Below, one piece after another: positions 1 through 8,543 of a stretch of 42,178 nucleotides of DNA. Within the stretch, counting starts at the first letter, position 1. Every line of letters starts with the position of its first letter. This DNA is from a virus. The stretch lies in IMG/VR virus record IMGVR_UViG_3300032315_001292, positions 1 to 42,178 of that record; one strand, written 5' to 3'. The position numbers were made by a program, and so were the translations under genes. The notes under the pieces are model-generated. The model ran no database searches, was not told where the DNA came from, and worked only from the letters and a program-made list of their open reading frames with translations.

Positions 1-248
1 ATTAAATCTCCGTCACCCTTAATTACTCTGTGATAGACATAAGGTGGTATTTCAATAATTGAATTTTTTTCAATTTTCTTGGGTAATTCATTATCCATTT
101 GAAATAACCAGTTTGTTTCATGTTCACAAATAACAATACGATGTTTCAGATCGTAATGCCACTTTAGTTCGTGACCTTTAACCTTGTTAGAAAATTTACG
201 AATAATTATATTATCTTCTTTTGTCTGTTTGAAAGGGCGTTTAGACAT
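1..248 (-). CDS. Cupin-like small phage protein, 3' part (runs off left edge)
   Basis: An open frame begins with ATG at 248 on the minus strand and stays open to base 1, giving about 82 residues without a stop. The first A of the ATG is the last A of the upstream gene's TAA stop, so the two genes are translationally coupled. The peptide contains ELKWHYDLKHR, then WLFQMDNELPKKI, and then EIPPYVYHRVIKGDG. The IPP..YHRV.KG pattern is the turn and histidine region of small cupin-fold proteins, and similar small proteins occur in large phages. The fold is an inference from this short motif; no enzymatic role can be assigned and the C-terminus is missing. Confidence 0.6.
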   Translation of the reverse strand, partial: MSKRPFKQTKEDNIIIRKFSNKVKGHELKWHYDLKHRIVICEHETNWLFQMDNELPKKIEKNSIIEIPPYVYHRVIKGDGDL

Positions 249-853
249 TACCAAGGACTTGATGATTTTATACCTAATTTTTTTCTGTACCTAGAGATAT
301 TACAAGACCAATACCCAGCAGTAGTTTTGTCTTTTTTGGTATGACATTTATGTCTAGCTCTAAAAGATTTAGCAGCTTTAGGATTATTACTTCTGACTCT
401 TAAGTTCGGGTCGCCAAAAGATACTTTTATCACATTTCCGGTTTTATTCTTTACATAAACTGAAAATTTTTTTGGACCACCTGGAGTTCTGAATGGGGAA
501 TTTAAATTAACTTTTCGACCTCTATATTCAGCTTCAGACAAAAAGTTTCCATCTCGGAATGGTATATCCAACCAAACTTCATCTCCATTGTAGTACGCTG
601 TTTTTCCGATGTCGGTGTTCACTAACCATTCATCTTCTTCATTCAACTCTATCATATCCATACTATAGAGTTCTCTTACTTCATTTATCAAATGAAAATA
701 GTTGTCAGAGTATGGTCTAAAAACGTTTTCTGACAAAGTTAGACGATTGTCTATGTGATGTTTTAAACTTTCTGAAATATTACAACTTTCCTTGAGTAAC
801 ATAGGTCGTTGTACTAGATCTTCACGTAAAATCTTTTTAATTACTTCTTTCAT
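248..853 (-). CDS. Conserved phage protein with FRARHKC/YWSC motif
   Basis: This is a 201-residue protein. The N-terminal 15 residues form a short basic helix (MKEVIKKILREDLV) followed by MLLKES, which resembles a prohead-protease-type tag. The C-terminal half carries a distinctive block: EAEYRGRKVNLNSPFRTPGG, then KFSVYVKNKTGNVIKVSFGD, then SFRARHKC and GYWSCNISRYR. I recall this block, with its two cysteines, as recurrent in hypothetical proteins of large myoviruses, sometimes near head genes; its function is unknown. The upstream region between this gene and the divergent endolysin (854-898) is an AT-only stretch with overlapping TATAAATA and TATTTATA boxes that could serve both genes. Confidence 0.75.
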   Translation of the reverse strand: MKEVIKKILREDLVQRPMLLKESCNISESLKHHIDNRLTLSENVFRPYSDNYFHLINEVRELYSMDMIELNEEDEWLVNTDIGKTAYYNGDEVWLDIPFRDGNFLSEAEYRGRKVNLNSPFRTPGGPKKFSVYVKNKTGNVIKVSFGDPNLRVRSNNPKAAKSFRARHKCHTKKDKTTAGYWSCNISRYRKKLGIKSSSPW

Positions 854-898
854 AATTTTTTTTTATAAATATAAATATTTATAAATAAAATTAAAATT
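854..898. promoter_or_regulatory. Divergent AT-rich promoter region with TATTTATA boxes
   Basis: The 45 bases between the two divergent start codons are almost pure A/T and contain TATAAATATTTATAAATA. Read in either gene's own direction this gives TATTTATA about 15-25 bases before the ATG. The same box recurs upstream of many genes in this window. T4-type late promoters are TATAAATA, and because the site is palindromic the orientation cannot be decided here. Confidence 0.4.
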
Positions 899-1735
899 AT
901 GATACTAAAATTAAATTCAAAAGGTGAAGATGTTAAAAAACTTCAAACTAAATTAGGTTTAACTCCTGATGGAATTTTTGGAGCAGGTACAGAGAAAAAA
1001 GTAAAAGAATGGCAATCAACAAACGGGCTGACCCCTGATGGTATTGTCGGTGATGGTACTTGGAGTAAAATGTTCCCAACAACATCAACCAAACCTGAAA
1101 TTGTTAAAGAAGATGTTGTAATTACCAAAACTTCCAATTTCAAATTAGAAAAATTAAAAGGTCATATACCAGACTCTGTAATTGCACAAATTCCAGATAC
1201 GGCTCAAAAATTTAATATAACAACACCTTTACGTCTTGCACATTTTTTAGCACAATGTGGCCATGAATCAGGTGGATTTAAACACATTCAAGAAAATTTA
1301 AACTATTCAGCCGACGGTCTAAAAAAGATTTTTCCAAAATATTTTCCAGGTAACTTAGCAGAATCCTACGCTAGAAATCCCGAAAAAATAGCATCGAAAG
1401 TGTATGGTGGAAGAATGGGTAATGGAGACGAAACAACAAAAGAAGGTTATAAATTCAGAGGTAGAGGATACATTCAATTAACAGGAAAACAAAACTATAC
1501 AAATTTTGCAAAATTTATTGGTGAAGATACCGTTGCTAATCCTGATTTAGTTGCTAACAAATATCCTTTGGCTTCTGCGGCATTTTTCTTTGATTCTAAC
1601 AAATTATGGGCTATTTGTGATAAAGGGGCTGACGACGCTACCGTTACTGCGGTAACAAAAAGAGTAAATGGGGGTGTTATTGGATTAAGTGATAGAATTA
1701 AACATTTCAAAGAATATTATTCATTGTTAAATTAA
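899..1735 (+). CDS. Endolysin: peptidoglycan-binding domain plus GH19 hydrolase
   Basis: A 278-residue lytic enzyme. Residues 3-60 are a peptidoglycan-binding type 1 domain (KLNSKGEDVKKLQTKLGL, then LTPDGIVGDGTWSKM). Residues about 85-278 are a glycoside hydrolase 19 (chitinase class I-like) domain. AHFLAQCGHESGGF holds the expected acid catalyst Glu123, and FRGRGYIQLTGKQNY and the C-terminal VTKRVNGG are typical GH19 blocks. There is no signal peptide or membrane segment, so release would depend on a holin, and small membrane proteins that could serve lie at 8.5-9.1 kb and 29.4 kb. The enzyme should cleave the glycan strand of host peptidoglycan at lysis. Family assignment is secure; exact bond specificity is not readable. 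Confidence 0.93.
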   Translation: MILKLNSKGEDVKKLQTKLGLTPDGIFGAGTEKKVKEWQSTNGLTPDGIVGDGTWSKMFPTTSTKPEIVKEDVVITKTSNFKLEKLKGHIPDSVIAQIPDTAQKFNITTPLRLAHFLAQCGHESGGFKHIQENLNYSADGLKKIFPKYFPGNLAESYARNPEKIASKVYGGRMGNGDETTKEGYKFRGRGYIQLTGKQNYTNFAKFIGEDTVANPDLVANKYPLASAAFFFDSNKLWAICDKGADDATVTAVTKRVNGGVIGLSDRIKHFKEYYSLLN

Positions 1736-1755
1736 TCTAATGATTCATCGGTATT

Positions 1756-2295
1756 ATGGTTAGTCGGATTGAAATTTTAGGACGTTTCCCAACAAAAGAA
1801 AATCTATTTAGATTTATAAAAGCTTATTACAAAATGTTTTCTAAAAAATTAGAAATAACATTAAACAACTTTGATGAAGACCTTATAAATAGTTATGTAG
1901 GATCTTATTGGAAATTTTGGGCTTCATTAGCAAATTCTATTGGAATGAATAAAGATGATGTAAGACAATTTTTTTTTATTATGAATTGTATTGCTGAAAA
2001 TATTGAAAATCTTGATAATGGTACCATTACATTGGACAATTTTGAGGTGCCCGAAATACAAACGTTTGAATTAGAGGTGGTTGTTACTATATGGGAAAGT
2101 GAATTTGGTACATATGACATAGATTATGAGGGATATATGACTAAGGAACAGTTAGAAATTAATTATGATGAGTTAATCCCAGATTGGTCATACCCGTTTG
2201 ATTGGGATTATGAATATACGGATACTGAACAGGATGAATCTGACACTGATCAACGAAGACTTAGAAAAATTAAATCTTTTCCAATATATGAATGA
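1756..2295 (+). CDS. Acidic hypothetical protein, first of a tandem paralogous pair
   Basis: A 179-residue acidic protein I do not recognise. It starts 20 bases after the endolysin stop and so probably shares its transcript. The middle contains an aromatic-rich segment (FFFIMNCIAENIENLDNG) and the C-terminal part reads TYDIDYEGYMTKEQLEINYDEL, then PDWSYPFDWDYEY. The next gene has the equivalent blocks in the same order (FFFFSMNLVIKNF, DYEVDIEGVFTEKQLKENLNEI, DWSDWYEF), so the two arose by duplication. No catalytic motif, signal peptide or membrane span is seen. Confidence 0.7.
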   Translation: MVSRIEILGRFPTKENLFRFIKAYYKMFSKKLEITLNNFDEDLINSYVGSYWKFWASLANSIGMNKDDVRQFFFIMNCIAENIENLDNGTITLDNFEVPEIQTFELEVVVTIWESEFGTYDIDYEGYMTKEQLEINYDELIPDWSYPFDWDYEYTDTEQDESDTDQRRLRKIKSFPIYE

Positions 2296-2788
2296 GTTTT
2301 TTAAAAACAAAGAAGATTGTTTTAATTATTTAAAATTTCTTTACGAAGAATTTTATAAAAATTATTCGAATGTTGAAATTAGTGAATCTGAAGTTAATCT
2401 TAATAATACTATTTATACAGATTTTTGGGTCGATTTTATAAACAACCCTAATGTTCCCAAATTTAGAGACTCAGAATCTTTCTTTTTCTTTTCTATGAAT
2501 CTAGTTATAAAAAATTTTAGTAGTTTGAAAAGAGATTTATTAAGAGTTGACAATATGGATATACCAGAAAAAAAATTTTTTAGGATGGTTTTTTCATTTA
2601 GAGAAAGTAAAAAAAGAAGAGGTGACTATGAAGTAGATATTGAGGGAGTATTCACAGAAAAACAATTAAAAGAAAATCTCAATGAAATAGCGGAGGATTG
2701 GAGTGATTGGTATGAGTTTTCACCTGATTTCGAAACTATAGATAGTGAATTTGATCGTGTAGAGCTTGATGACATTAGCGAACAATAA
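2198..2788 (+). CDS. Acidic hypothetical protein, second of the tandem pair
   Basis: Up to 196 residues, paralogous to the gene just upstream: both share the FFFF.MN block, the D-Y-x-V/I-D-x-E-G repeat and a DW-rich C-terminus. The start is uncertain. The first ATG (2198) overlaps the upstream gene by about 98 bases. In-frame ATGs at 2210, 2234 and 2288 are alternatives, and the one at 2288 gives a short ATGAATGA overlap with the upstream stop. The alignment with the paralogue needs residues before 2288, so 2234 is the best compromise. The function is unknown. Confidence 0.65.
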   Translation: MIGIMNIRILNRMNLTLINEDLEKLNLFQYMNEFFKNKEDCFNYLKFLYEEFYKNYSNVEISESEVNLNNTIYTDFWVDFINNPNVPKFRDSESFFFFSMNLVIKNFSSLKRDLLRVDNMDIPEKKFFRMVFSFRESKKRRGDYEVDIEGVFTEKQLKENLNEIAEDWSDWYEFSPDFETIDSEFDRVELDDISEQ

Positions 2789-2804
2789 TATACTTGATAC
2801 TTGA

Positions 2805-3209
2805 TCAATCTTTCTCAAAAGATTTCGATAGTGCCTGTCTTAATGCCGAGCTAAATTCAGTTCGTTCGAACGGTAATTTATCATCTTGAAGTTGTAATAT
2901 AGTAGAAGAAACTGAGGTTTTGTTAGTTCCCTCCCCAATATATTCTTTACCATCCATCGTGATTTTGGTTTTAACAATTGTTTTTTTCTGTTTAAACTCA
3001 AATGGTCCTACTCTTATCCCCTTTGTCGGAGCTTCTATAGACAAAATTTCTACAGTGACAGGTCTCCCGTTTTCACATAGACTATAATTTTCATTTACAA
3101 GTTCTGTTACAATTTGTTTTGCTCCATAAGTTAATTTTGTATCAGGAACTCCGTTCATATGTGCAAAAGTTATTACACTTGATATAAAATAACACACTAA
3201 TGTATCCAT
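2805..3209 (-). CDS. Small exported hypothetical protein, last gene of the envelope operon
   Basis: This is a 134-residue protein. Its first 20 residues (MDTLVCYFISSVITFAHM) are hydrophobic and look like a weak signal or anchor. The rest is a predicted beta-rich domain (VTVEILSIEAPTKGI, VGPFEFKQKKTIVKTKIT, DGKEYIGEG) ending in an amphipathic helix (FSSALRQALSKS). The gene starts 2 bases beyond the stop of the PA14 gene and closes the minus-strand operon that includes the CsgG-like lipoprotein. I do not recognise the family. A periplasmic partner of the CsgG-like protein is possible from the context only. Confidence 0.6.
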   Translation of the reverse strand: MDTLVCYFISSVITFAHMNGVPDTKLTYGAKQIVTELVNENYSLCENGRPVTVEILSIEAPTKGIRVGPFEFKQKKTIVKTKITMDGKEYIGEGTNKTSVSSTILQLQDDKLPFERTEFSSALRQALSKSFEKD

Positions 3210-3211
3210 AA

Positions 3212-4357
3212 TTAATAATTTAAATTTGATTGATTGGTAAAACCAGGAGAAAGAATATAAAGATTAGTAATACCACCTGAACTTGGTGTAAATGTGTAAG
3301 TATTTTGTACTCCAGGAATAGATGTTCTTAAATCTGCAGATCCTGTATTCAAACTATCCCATTGTGATTCTGTAAACAACAAAGTTCTTTTTGTATAATT
3401 TAATCCGTTTATTCTTTTTGATATAGTATAAATATCATTTATTGTAATAAGATTATCACCACTAACCTCATATTTGTGATAATGATATGATTTGATTGGT
3501 GTTCTTTGTAAAACAATATCGTCAATTCCTACAAAATCAGCAGAGGATAAGTTTGACGTTGTGATTGGTATAACAACTTCAATATACCATTCATCCCCAT
3601 TTGATACTGATTGTGAAAATGAATATTGTCCCGAAGTATTTGTTGTAGATGTAGTTTGTTGAGTCCAAGGAGTAAAAGTAGATGCTAAAATACCTAATTC
3701 CGATGTTTGTAGAGAATGTGTAGATTGTCCTGGCCTTCTCCAAACTACAGTTAACCCATCACCACCACCATATTCTTGCATTCTTGCTCTGAACGTATAT
3801 TGAGTCCCTGCGACTAAATTTATATTTCCATAAATTGGTCCACTCATTCCGTGTCCACCATAATAACTAACCACAAATGTTCCACCAATAAATAAATCAC
3901 TACCATCATCAGAATTTATTCCAAAAGAATAGGTCCCAGTTACAACAGGTATAAAAGTTCCTGTAACTTCAACTGAATAGTATTCTCCATTATTTGGAAC
4001 TGTCGCTCCAGCATTTCTAATTGTTGTATATGTTGTAAAATTTAAACATGTAGTTGTTGATAATGTTCCTGACCATCTAAGTTGTGTATTTGAAAACGAA
4101 GTATTAAACAATCTATCAAATTCTAGTGTATTGGTTGGATATTGACCATATTGGGACGTACTACCATTTCCATTATGTGTTGAAAATATCTTAACATTAA
4201 GATTATTTGATAATGTGTTTATTGTCCCTCGTTTATACAATTTAGATGTTATATTTGGAACAGGAATATCATTTTCAGTTCTAATTGAACCTGAATGTGT
4301 AAATGTCTGTCCAAATATTGATATGGGTAATAATAAAAATAGTATTAATTTTTTCAC
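3212..4357 (-). CDS. Secreted PA14-domain protein (GTG start)
   Basis: About 381 residues when started at GTG 4357, whose GTGA overlaps the stop of the upstream gene. This start puts KKLILFLLLPISIFGQ at the N-terminus as a Sec signal peptide, whereas an ATG 33 bases further upstream would bury it behind a charged extension. Residues about 95-200 form a PA14-type domain: EYYSVEVTGTFIPVVTGTY, then FGINSDDGSDLFIGG, then YTFRARMQEYGGGDGLTV. PA14 domains bind carbohydrates in many adhesins and glycosidases. The C-terminal half is a beta-rich region with no recognised domain. I infer an exported surface or periplasmic carbohydrate-binding protein, either for virion entry or for changing the surface of the infected cell. 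Confidence 0.8.
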   Translation of the reverse strand: MKKLILFLLLPISIFGQTFTHSGSIRTENDIPVPNITSKLYKRGTINTLSNNLNVKIFSTHNGNGSTSQYGQYPTNTLEFDRLFNTSFSNTQLRWSGTLSTTTCLNFTTYTTIRNAGATVPNNGEYYSVEVTGTFIPVVTGTYSFGINSDDGSDLFIGGTFVVSYYGGHGMSGPIYGNINLVAGTQYTFRARMQEYGGGDGLTVVWRRPGQSTHSLQTSELGILASTFTPWTQQTTSTTNTSGQYSFSQSVSNGDEWYIEVVIPITTSNLSSADFVGIDDIVLQRTPIKSYHYHKYEVSGDNLITINDIYTISKRINGLNYTKRTLLFTESQWDSLNTGSADLRTSIPGVQNTYTFTPSSGGITNLYILSPGFTNQSNLNY

Positions 4358-5556
4358 AACAAAATTTTTGTTCCGGTTAAAACTTGCCAATTTTGAAAAC
4401 TTTGATTCAGTTGGTATACACCTGAAAAACTAACAGTCCATTTAAATTTATCTGTAACTTTAAAATCTGTATTTACCATAGGTATAATCAAAAATCCACT
4501 TTTATACCACTGACCAGCATAAAAGAAAATATATGGAGAATATACACCTAACCCTAAAAAATTCAACCCTATTGATTTACCCCCTTTAAAGTTGGTAAAT
4601 CCCCCACCTATTAAAGACCAATTACGAAAATCATTCTTATTGATTTGTCCAGTCGTATAAGTTGTTCCTCCCATCAAAGTAACCTTGTTTAACTTTTGAG
4701 CATTTAACAAAGATGCCGTCAAAAACCAATCAGTATTAAAATTTGTCATAAATGAAGTGGAGAATATTCCCATATACCTTTTGTATTTCAATGATCCATA
4801 CCCAGATAAATTTAAAATGTTTTGACCCGTCTGATAGTTAATGTTTATTCCTTTGATAAAGGTCTGTTCCGTGTTTATGTGTGTTAGTGACGTGTTAAAC
4901 CTAAAATTATCATTTCCACTTTTTGTAATATTAGAATCATTTCTTATTATAACAATATCTCCAGTAGCAATTAAAGCACCATTAGATACTTTAGAAGAAC
5001 TTTTACCACCACCTCCACCATTATTTTCACTCTCACCACCACTTGCAATTTGTTGGTTTTTATCATCGGCTGTTGTTATTTCACTACCACCTTCGGATGA
5101 GCTGTTGTTATTATCATTATTAGACCCACTACCGCTATTTCTCGGTGGAGGTGGAGGTGTAGGTATATTACCAACAGAACTTCCAATAGAACTAGCCATA
5201 GAGACCACAGATGTAATATTAACCACTGCGTTTGCGGTAACACTACCTAAAAAATTAGATACGTTGTTGGACGTTTCTACACCTTCTGAGGCACATGGAT
5301 TAGCACCTAAAGGTAAAGCGTCCTTGATTCCTTGAACCCATAGATTGTATGCACCAGCGTCTAACTCTGCGTATGTGAAAGACCTAAATTGTCCCGCATA
5401 AAACATAGTAACACTAGAACTTTGAGTTTCAAGTTGTACTGACTCAGTCTTTCCGTTACAAGGGTTAATATAAAAATAGGTGAAATTTTGAGCGTGAGTT
5501 CCCAAAATTCCACCTAATAAAAAGATGAATAGAAATAAAATTTTTTTACCAACCAT
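4354..5556 (-). CDS. Exported protein with Gly/Ser/Pro linker and barrel-like C-terminal half
   Basis: A 400-residue protein starting at an ATG that overlaps the last 11 bases of the CsgG-like gene. An N-terminal Sec signal (KKILFLFIFLLGGILGTHAQ) is followed by a domain with a Cys pair (NPCNGK, NPCASEG). Residues about 133-190 are low-complexity, with a run of five prolines and then Asn/Ser/Gly. The C-terminal half consists of alternating polar/hydrophobic strands (YGSLKYKRYMGIFSTSFMTN, WSLIGGGFTNFKGGKSIGLN) and ends in strand-like WQVLTGTKILL, consistent with an outer-membrane barrel or barrel-like fold. I do not recognise a family. In curli systems CsgG works with small exported partners, and this gene sits where such a partner would be. 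Confidence 0.7.
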   Translation of the reverse strand: MVGKKILFLFIFLLGGILGTHAQNFTYFYINPCNGKTESVQLETQSSSVTMFYAGQFRSFTYAELDAGAYNLWVQGIKDALPLGANPCASEGVETSNNVSNFLGSVTANAVVNITSVVSMASSIGSSVGNIPTPPPPPRNSGSGSNNDNNNSSSEGGSEITTADDKNQQIASGGESENNGGGGGKSSSKVSNGALIATGDIVIIRNDSNITKSGNDNFRFNTSLTHINTEQTFIKGININYQTGQNILNLSGYGSLKYKRYMGIFSTSFMTNFNTDWFLTASLLNAQKLNKVTLMGGTTYTTGQINKNDFRNWSLIGGGFTNFKGGKSIGLNFLGLGVYSPYIFFYAGQWYKSGFLIIPMVNTDFKVTDKFKWTVSFSGVYQLNQSFQNWQVLTGTKILL

Positions 5557-6238
5557 TTTGCTCTAGACGCTTTACAAGGTTCATCGTAGCGACCTCTAAA
5601 GCTTTCTGAGTAGCAATACCAACGGTTGATTGGTCAAAACCCATTGTTGGATTTTTAAAATAACCCTCACCAAATTGAGTTGATTGACCTTGACCTGATG
5701 CAACTATGTATTGTGAGTTGTCAACTTTTACTAATCTAATTTGAATTCCTATGATGGTTGTATTGGTCTTCTTAGACTTACCCTTATCGTAACTTTCAGC
5801 ATATGATACGGAGAAGTCGTAAATTTCGGCATAAGCGATAAACTTCGGTAATCTAATACCATCTGTTTTAAGTTTTGTTTTACCGTCATCTAAACCTTCA
5901 ATTTTCTTCTCCCATGCATCTAACATTTGATTTACAATTGCATCTTTTTCTTCTGCAAATTCAAATCTGTTAGTGTAAAGTAAGTTCTCAACAATTCTAT
6001 TCGAAACACCTAAACCCAATCTTTTCTCTCTCAATTCAGGAAAACTCTCCCAAAGATCTTTATTGACATTTAATTTAGAAAGTTGCACTGTTTGTTTTTT
6101 ACCAGTGTAAGTAGAAATACTTTCTAGCGTACGATCAGTTTTTTCAAAATCGGCTTGATACTGTTGAGTCGAAATCGTTGATTTACAACCTAACAATAAA
6201 AATAAATTTAGAGTCGAAATAATAATAATTTTTTTCAT
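5546..6238 (-). CDS. csgG-like: CsgG-like outer-membrane lipoprotein
   Basis: A 230-residue lipoprotein: the signal ends in LFLLLGC with Cys18 as the lipidated residue. The body has the CsgG layout, with VQLSKLNVNKDLW near the N-terminus, then helices (LRE.RLGLGVSNRIVENLLYTNRFEFAEEKDAI), then FIAYAEIYDFSVSY and TTIIGIQIRLVKVDN strands, and a C-terminal helix (ATQKALEVATMNLVKRL). CsgG forms the outer-membrane nonameric channel for curli subunits. It is unusual for a phage to carry one next to other exported proteins. The start ATG overlaps the stop of the upstream gene (ATGA). I infer a channel used to export the neighbouring proteins or a lysis or superinfection role. Confidence 0.82.
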   Translation of the reverse strand: MKKIIIISTLNLFLLLGCKSTISTQQYQADFEKTDRTLESISTYTGKKQTVQLSKLNVNKDLWESFPELREKRLGLGVSNRIVENLLYTNRFEFAEEKDAIVNQMLDAWEKKIEGLDDGKTKLKTDGIRLPKFIAYAEIYDFSVSYAESYDKGKSKKTNTTIIGIQIRLVKVDNSQYIVASGQGQSTQFGEGYFKNPTMGFDQSTVGIATQKALEVATMNLVKRLEQNGW

Positions 6239-6630
6239 TCTTCTTCTTCGTTTTCCAACTGTTTAGCTCTCAATCTTTTCATTCTTTCGGCAGGTGTTTC
6301 TTTTTTCTCTTCAGCAGGTACTACCGCAGGTTGTGTTGCTGGTTGAGCTGCTGGAGCAACTTCTCTAATTGTTTCTTTTTCTCTAATTACAGTAGTTCCA
6401 CCTCCACCTGAAGACGCATTACTCTGGTTGTTATTCTCCAAGTTAAGATTAATAACTGGAGCCGCAGCTGGTGCTACTTGTTCGGTTTTAGTTTCTTCAT
6501 TATCACTTCCACCACCAAACAAAATTGTGGAAATCCATACACCCCCACCTGTTACGATAGTGGCAAGTGTTCCTACGATGGTTTTCTTTAAACCACCCCA
6601 AGAGCCATCATTTTCTGTTTCTTCTGACAT
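6235..6630 (-). CDS. Small membrane protein with Pro/Ala-rich tail
   Basis: A 131-residue protein with one hydrophobic helix at residues about 17-40 (TIVGTLATIVTGGGVWISTI), then an Asn/Ser/Gly stretch, an Ala/Pro/Gln-rich region and a charged tail (AERMKRLRAKQLENEEEE). There is no cleavable signal. The stop overlaps the start of the CsgG-like gene by the ATGA overlap, so the two are coupled. The shape (one membrane anchor plus a long flexible Pro-rich tail) resembles inner-membrane spanin-like or TonB-like linkers, but no family motif is present. Confidence 0.65.
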   Translation of the reverse strand: MSEETENDGSWGGLKKTIVGTLATIVTGGGVWISTILFGGGSDNEETKTEQVAPAAAPVINLNLENNNQSNASSGGGGTTVIREKETIREVAPAAQPATQPAVVPAEEKKETPAERMKRLRAKQLENEEEE

Positions 6631-6634
6631 AATT

Positions 6635-8536
6635 TTACTTTTTAATTATTTTATGAATCTTTTGTTTTTCATTGGTTGTTAATCTTACAAAGTAGAAACC
6701 TGGTTTTAAATTACTAACATCTATTTGTCTTGTGACAATTTCATTTTGAGTGACAAATTCCCTGTTTGTAAAGTATAACTTACCTGTGTAATCATAGATT
6801 TCGTAATATAAATATCCCCAATTTGTTTGATAGTAGTCAATACTCAAATTATCATTTACTGGGTTTGGATAAACTCTGAAACCGTTTACTAATTCATTGA
6901 CAAGTTCTCTTGCTCTTCTTCCATTGATAACTGTCGCATCAACAGGTGATGGAATAATATTTAGATCTTCGGCTTTATCGTTACCAGCGGCTTTGTTTGT
7001 GATTTTGATTGGTGATTGTTCCCAATTTGAATTCAAAATATTAAACTTGAAGTTGAACATTTGAGTTGAATTTGTTATTAAAGATGGTGACATTTTTGAC
7101 TCATGTCCTCCCCATAAAATTTCACCTGGTTTTGTGGAAATAAATGAGTTCCAAGAACTTGCCTCAGGACCAACATTAATTTCTGAAAATCTGAAAATAT
7201 TGGGATCGAATTGTAAACCTATTTGTGCCGCGCCAACTTTGTTACCATGAGTAATAAAAGTAACTCCAACGTTTACGGTGTTATCATCAGAGATCGTTAA
7301 TCTAGGTATTCTAAATTGTACTGAGTCTTGAATGTTTTGGTAAATAGTTCCCTCATCCAAAACATAAGAAGTCCCTACACTTGGGTTATTTACTCTTTGA
7401 ATTTGAAATGATAAATTATTTAATCCTGTATTGGTGACATCGCCCAAAACATATCCATAATATGTTATTCCATTAGTACCGTTCAGATTTTGGTCTATCA
7501 ATGTAGTTCCTATAATTCCTGTTTGGAAAATATTGGGATTGGCGATGATGGTATTATATTCATTTGTTGTGTAATATCTTACATTATACTCGTTTGCAAT
7601 AACAGGTGACCAAGATGAACGTCCTGTGGCTAAACGATTGAATATAAGGTAGGCATCAGATACCGATAAATTGCCACTTCTATTTACATCACCTTGTTGG
7701 AATTCATAGGACTGAGCAGTATCCGCATAAATACTCATGTCAGATAAACGGTAAGCATCAGTAATGTTTATAGATGAATTGTCTGATAAAGTGTCCAAAT
7801 TGGAAACTAATTTTATATTATAAAAGGAAGTGTCATATGGGATTTTTATAAGAGCGATACCATTTGTATTGGTTGTGAAACGATCTCCTCTAAAATAAAC
7901 CTGAGACGACTTAAGTTTGAAGTCGTAGGCAAATGGCATTTCAGGAGCTGGTGTACCATCAACATTCAACACTGTAATCGGAATACGAACGGTATCCATT
8001 TTAAATCTTCCACCATAGTTGAAAGTTCCCAAAGTGTTATCAAATCCATTCATTGTTGTTGCTATGTTAGAATAAGAAGGTGTACCCTGAACTCTCAATG
8101 AGTCAACTGAAGATGGATTGAATGTTGATGAATGCGGTAGTAAAATCTCAAAAACAGCTCCATCTGGAAAATCAAATATTGTTTGGTTTCCTGTATAAAT
8201 TGCAGTTGCGTTAACCCAACCAGGTTGTGTATAGTACGAACCATATTTTGTGGAAATTGTACTTACACTCGGACCCCATTTCACAATAGGAGTTTTGAAT
8301 GATTGAGGCGGATAAAAAAACCTTACTTGAAAACCAACATAGTTGGTCGTAGTTGGATTATGATAGTGTAAGTATACGACTGTCGTGTCATTGAGTATAC
8401 TACCCAACGTGAATACAGTATCTATCAAAAAATAAGGTGACGATGAATTGGGAGAAACTAATACTTCGTTTCTCCCATTCTGTCCATATACATTTACAGA
8501 AAGCAATAATAAAAATCCTAAAATTATTTTTTTCAT
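6635..8536 (-). CDS. Secreted protein with cohesin/dockerin-like domains and T9SS C-terminal sorting domain
   Basis: About 633 residues from ATG 8536; a longer frame exists, but this start exposes the signal peptide KKIILGFLLLLSVNVYGQ. Residues about 30-165 and 420-520 look like cohesin-type beta sandwiches (TVNVGVTFITHGNKVGAAQI, LQFDPNIFRFSEINVG). Residues about 282-305 are a dockerin-like calcium repeat (GDVNRSGNLSVSDAYLIF). The last 75 residues are a type A Por/T9SS sorting domain: FRVYPNPVNDNLSIDY, then EIYDYTGKLYF and DVSNLKPGFYFVRLTT, ending KIHKIIKK. Such domains send proteins through the type IX secretion system of Bacteroidota to the cell surface. I infer that the host T9SS exports this phage product during infection. 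Confidence 0.9.
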   Translation of the reverse strand: MKKIILGFLLLLSVNVYGQNGRNEVLVSPNSSSPYFLIDTVFTLGSILNDTTVVYLHYHNPTTTNYVGFQVRFFYPPQSFKTPIVKWGPSVSTISTKYGSYYTQPGWVNATAIYTGNQTIFDFPDGAVFEILLPHSSTFNPSSVDSLRVQGTPSYSNIATTMNGFDNTLGTFNYGGRFKMDTVRIPITVLNVDGTPAPEMPFAYDFKLKSSQVYFRGDRFTTNTNGIALIKIPYDTSFYNIKLVSNLDTLSDNSSINITDAYRLSDMSIYADTAQSYEFQQGDVNRSGNLSVSDAYLIFNRLATGRSSWSPVIANEYNVRYYTTNEYNTIIANPNIFQTGIIGTTLIDQNLNGTNGITYYGYVLGDVTNTGLNNLSFQIQRVNNPSVGTSYVLDEGTIYQNIQDSVQFRIPRLTISDDNTVNVGVTFITHGNKVGAAQIGLQFDPNIFRFSEINVGPEASSWNSFISTKPGEILWGGHESKMSPSLITNSTQMFNFKFNILNSNWEQSPIKITNKAAGNDKAEDLNIIPSPVDATVINGRRARELVNELVNGFRVYPNPVNDNLSIDYYQTNWGYLYYEIYDYTGKLYFTNREFVTQNEIVTRQIDVSNLKPGFYFVRLTTNEKQKIHKIIKK

Positions 8537-8543
8537 AATAGAA

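Noticed and set aside
4841-5335. 164-residue plus-strand frame
   Set aside because: It is antisense to the Gly/Pro/Ser-rich linker of the exported protein; the composition is a reflection of that repeat.
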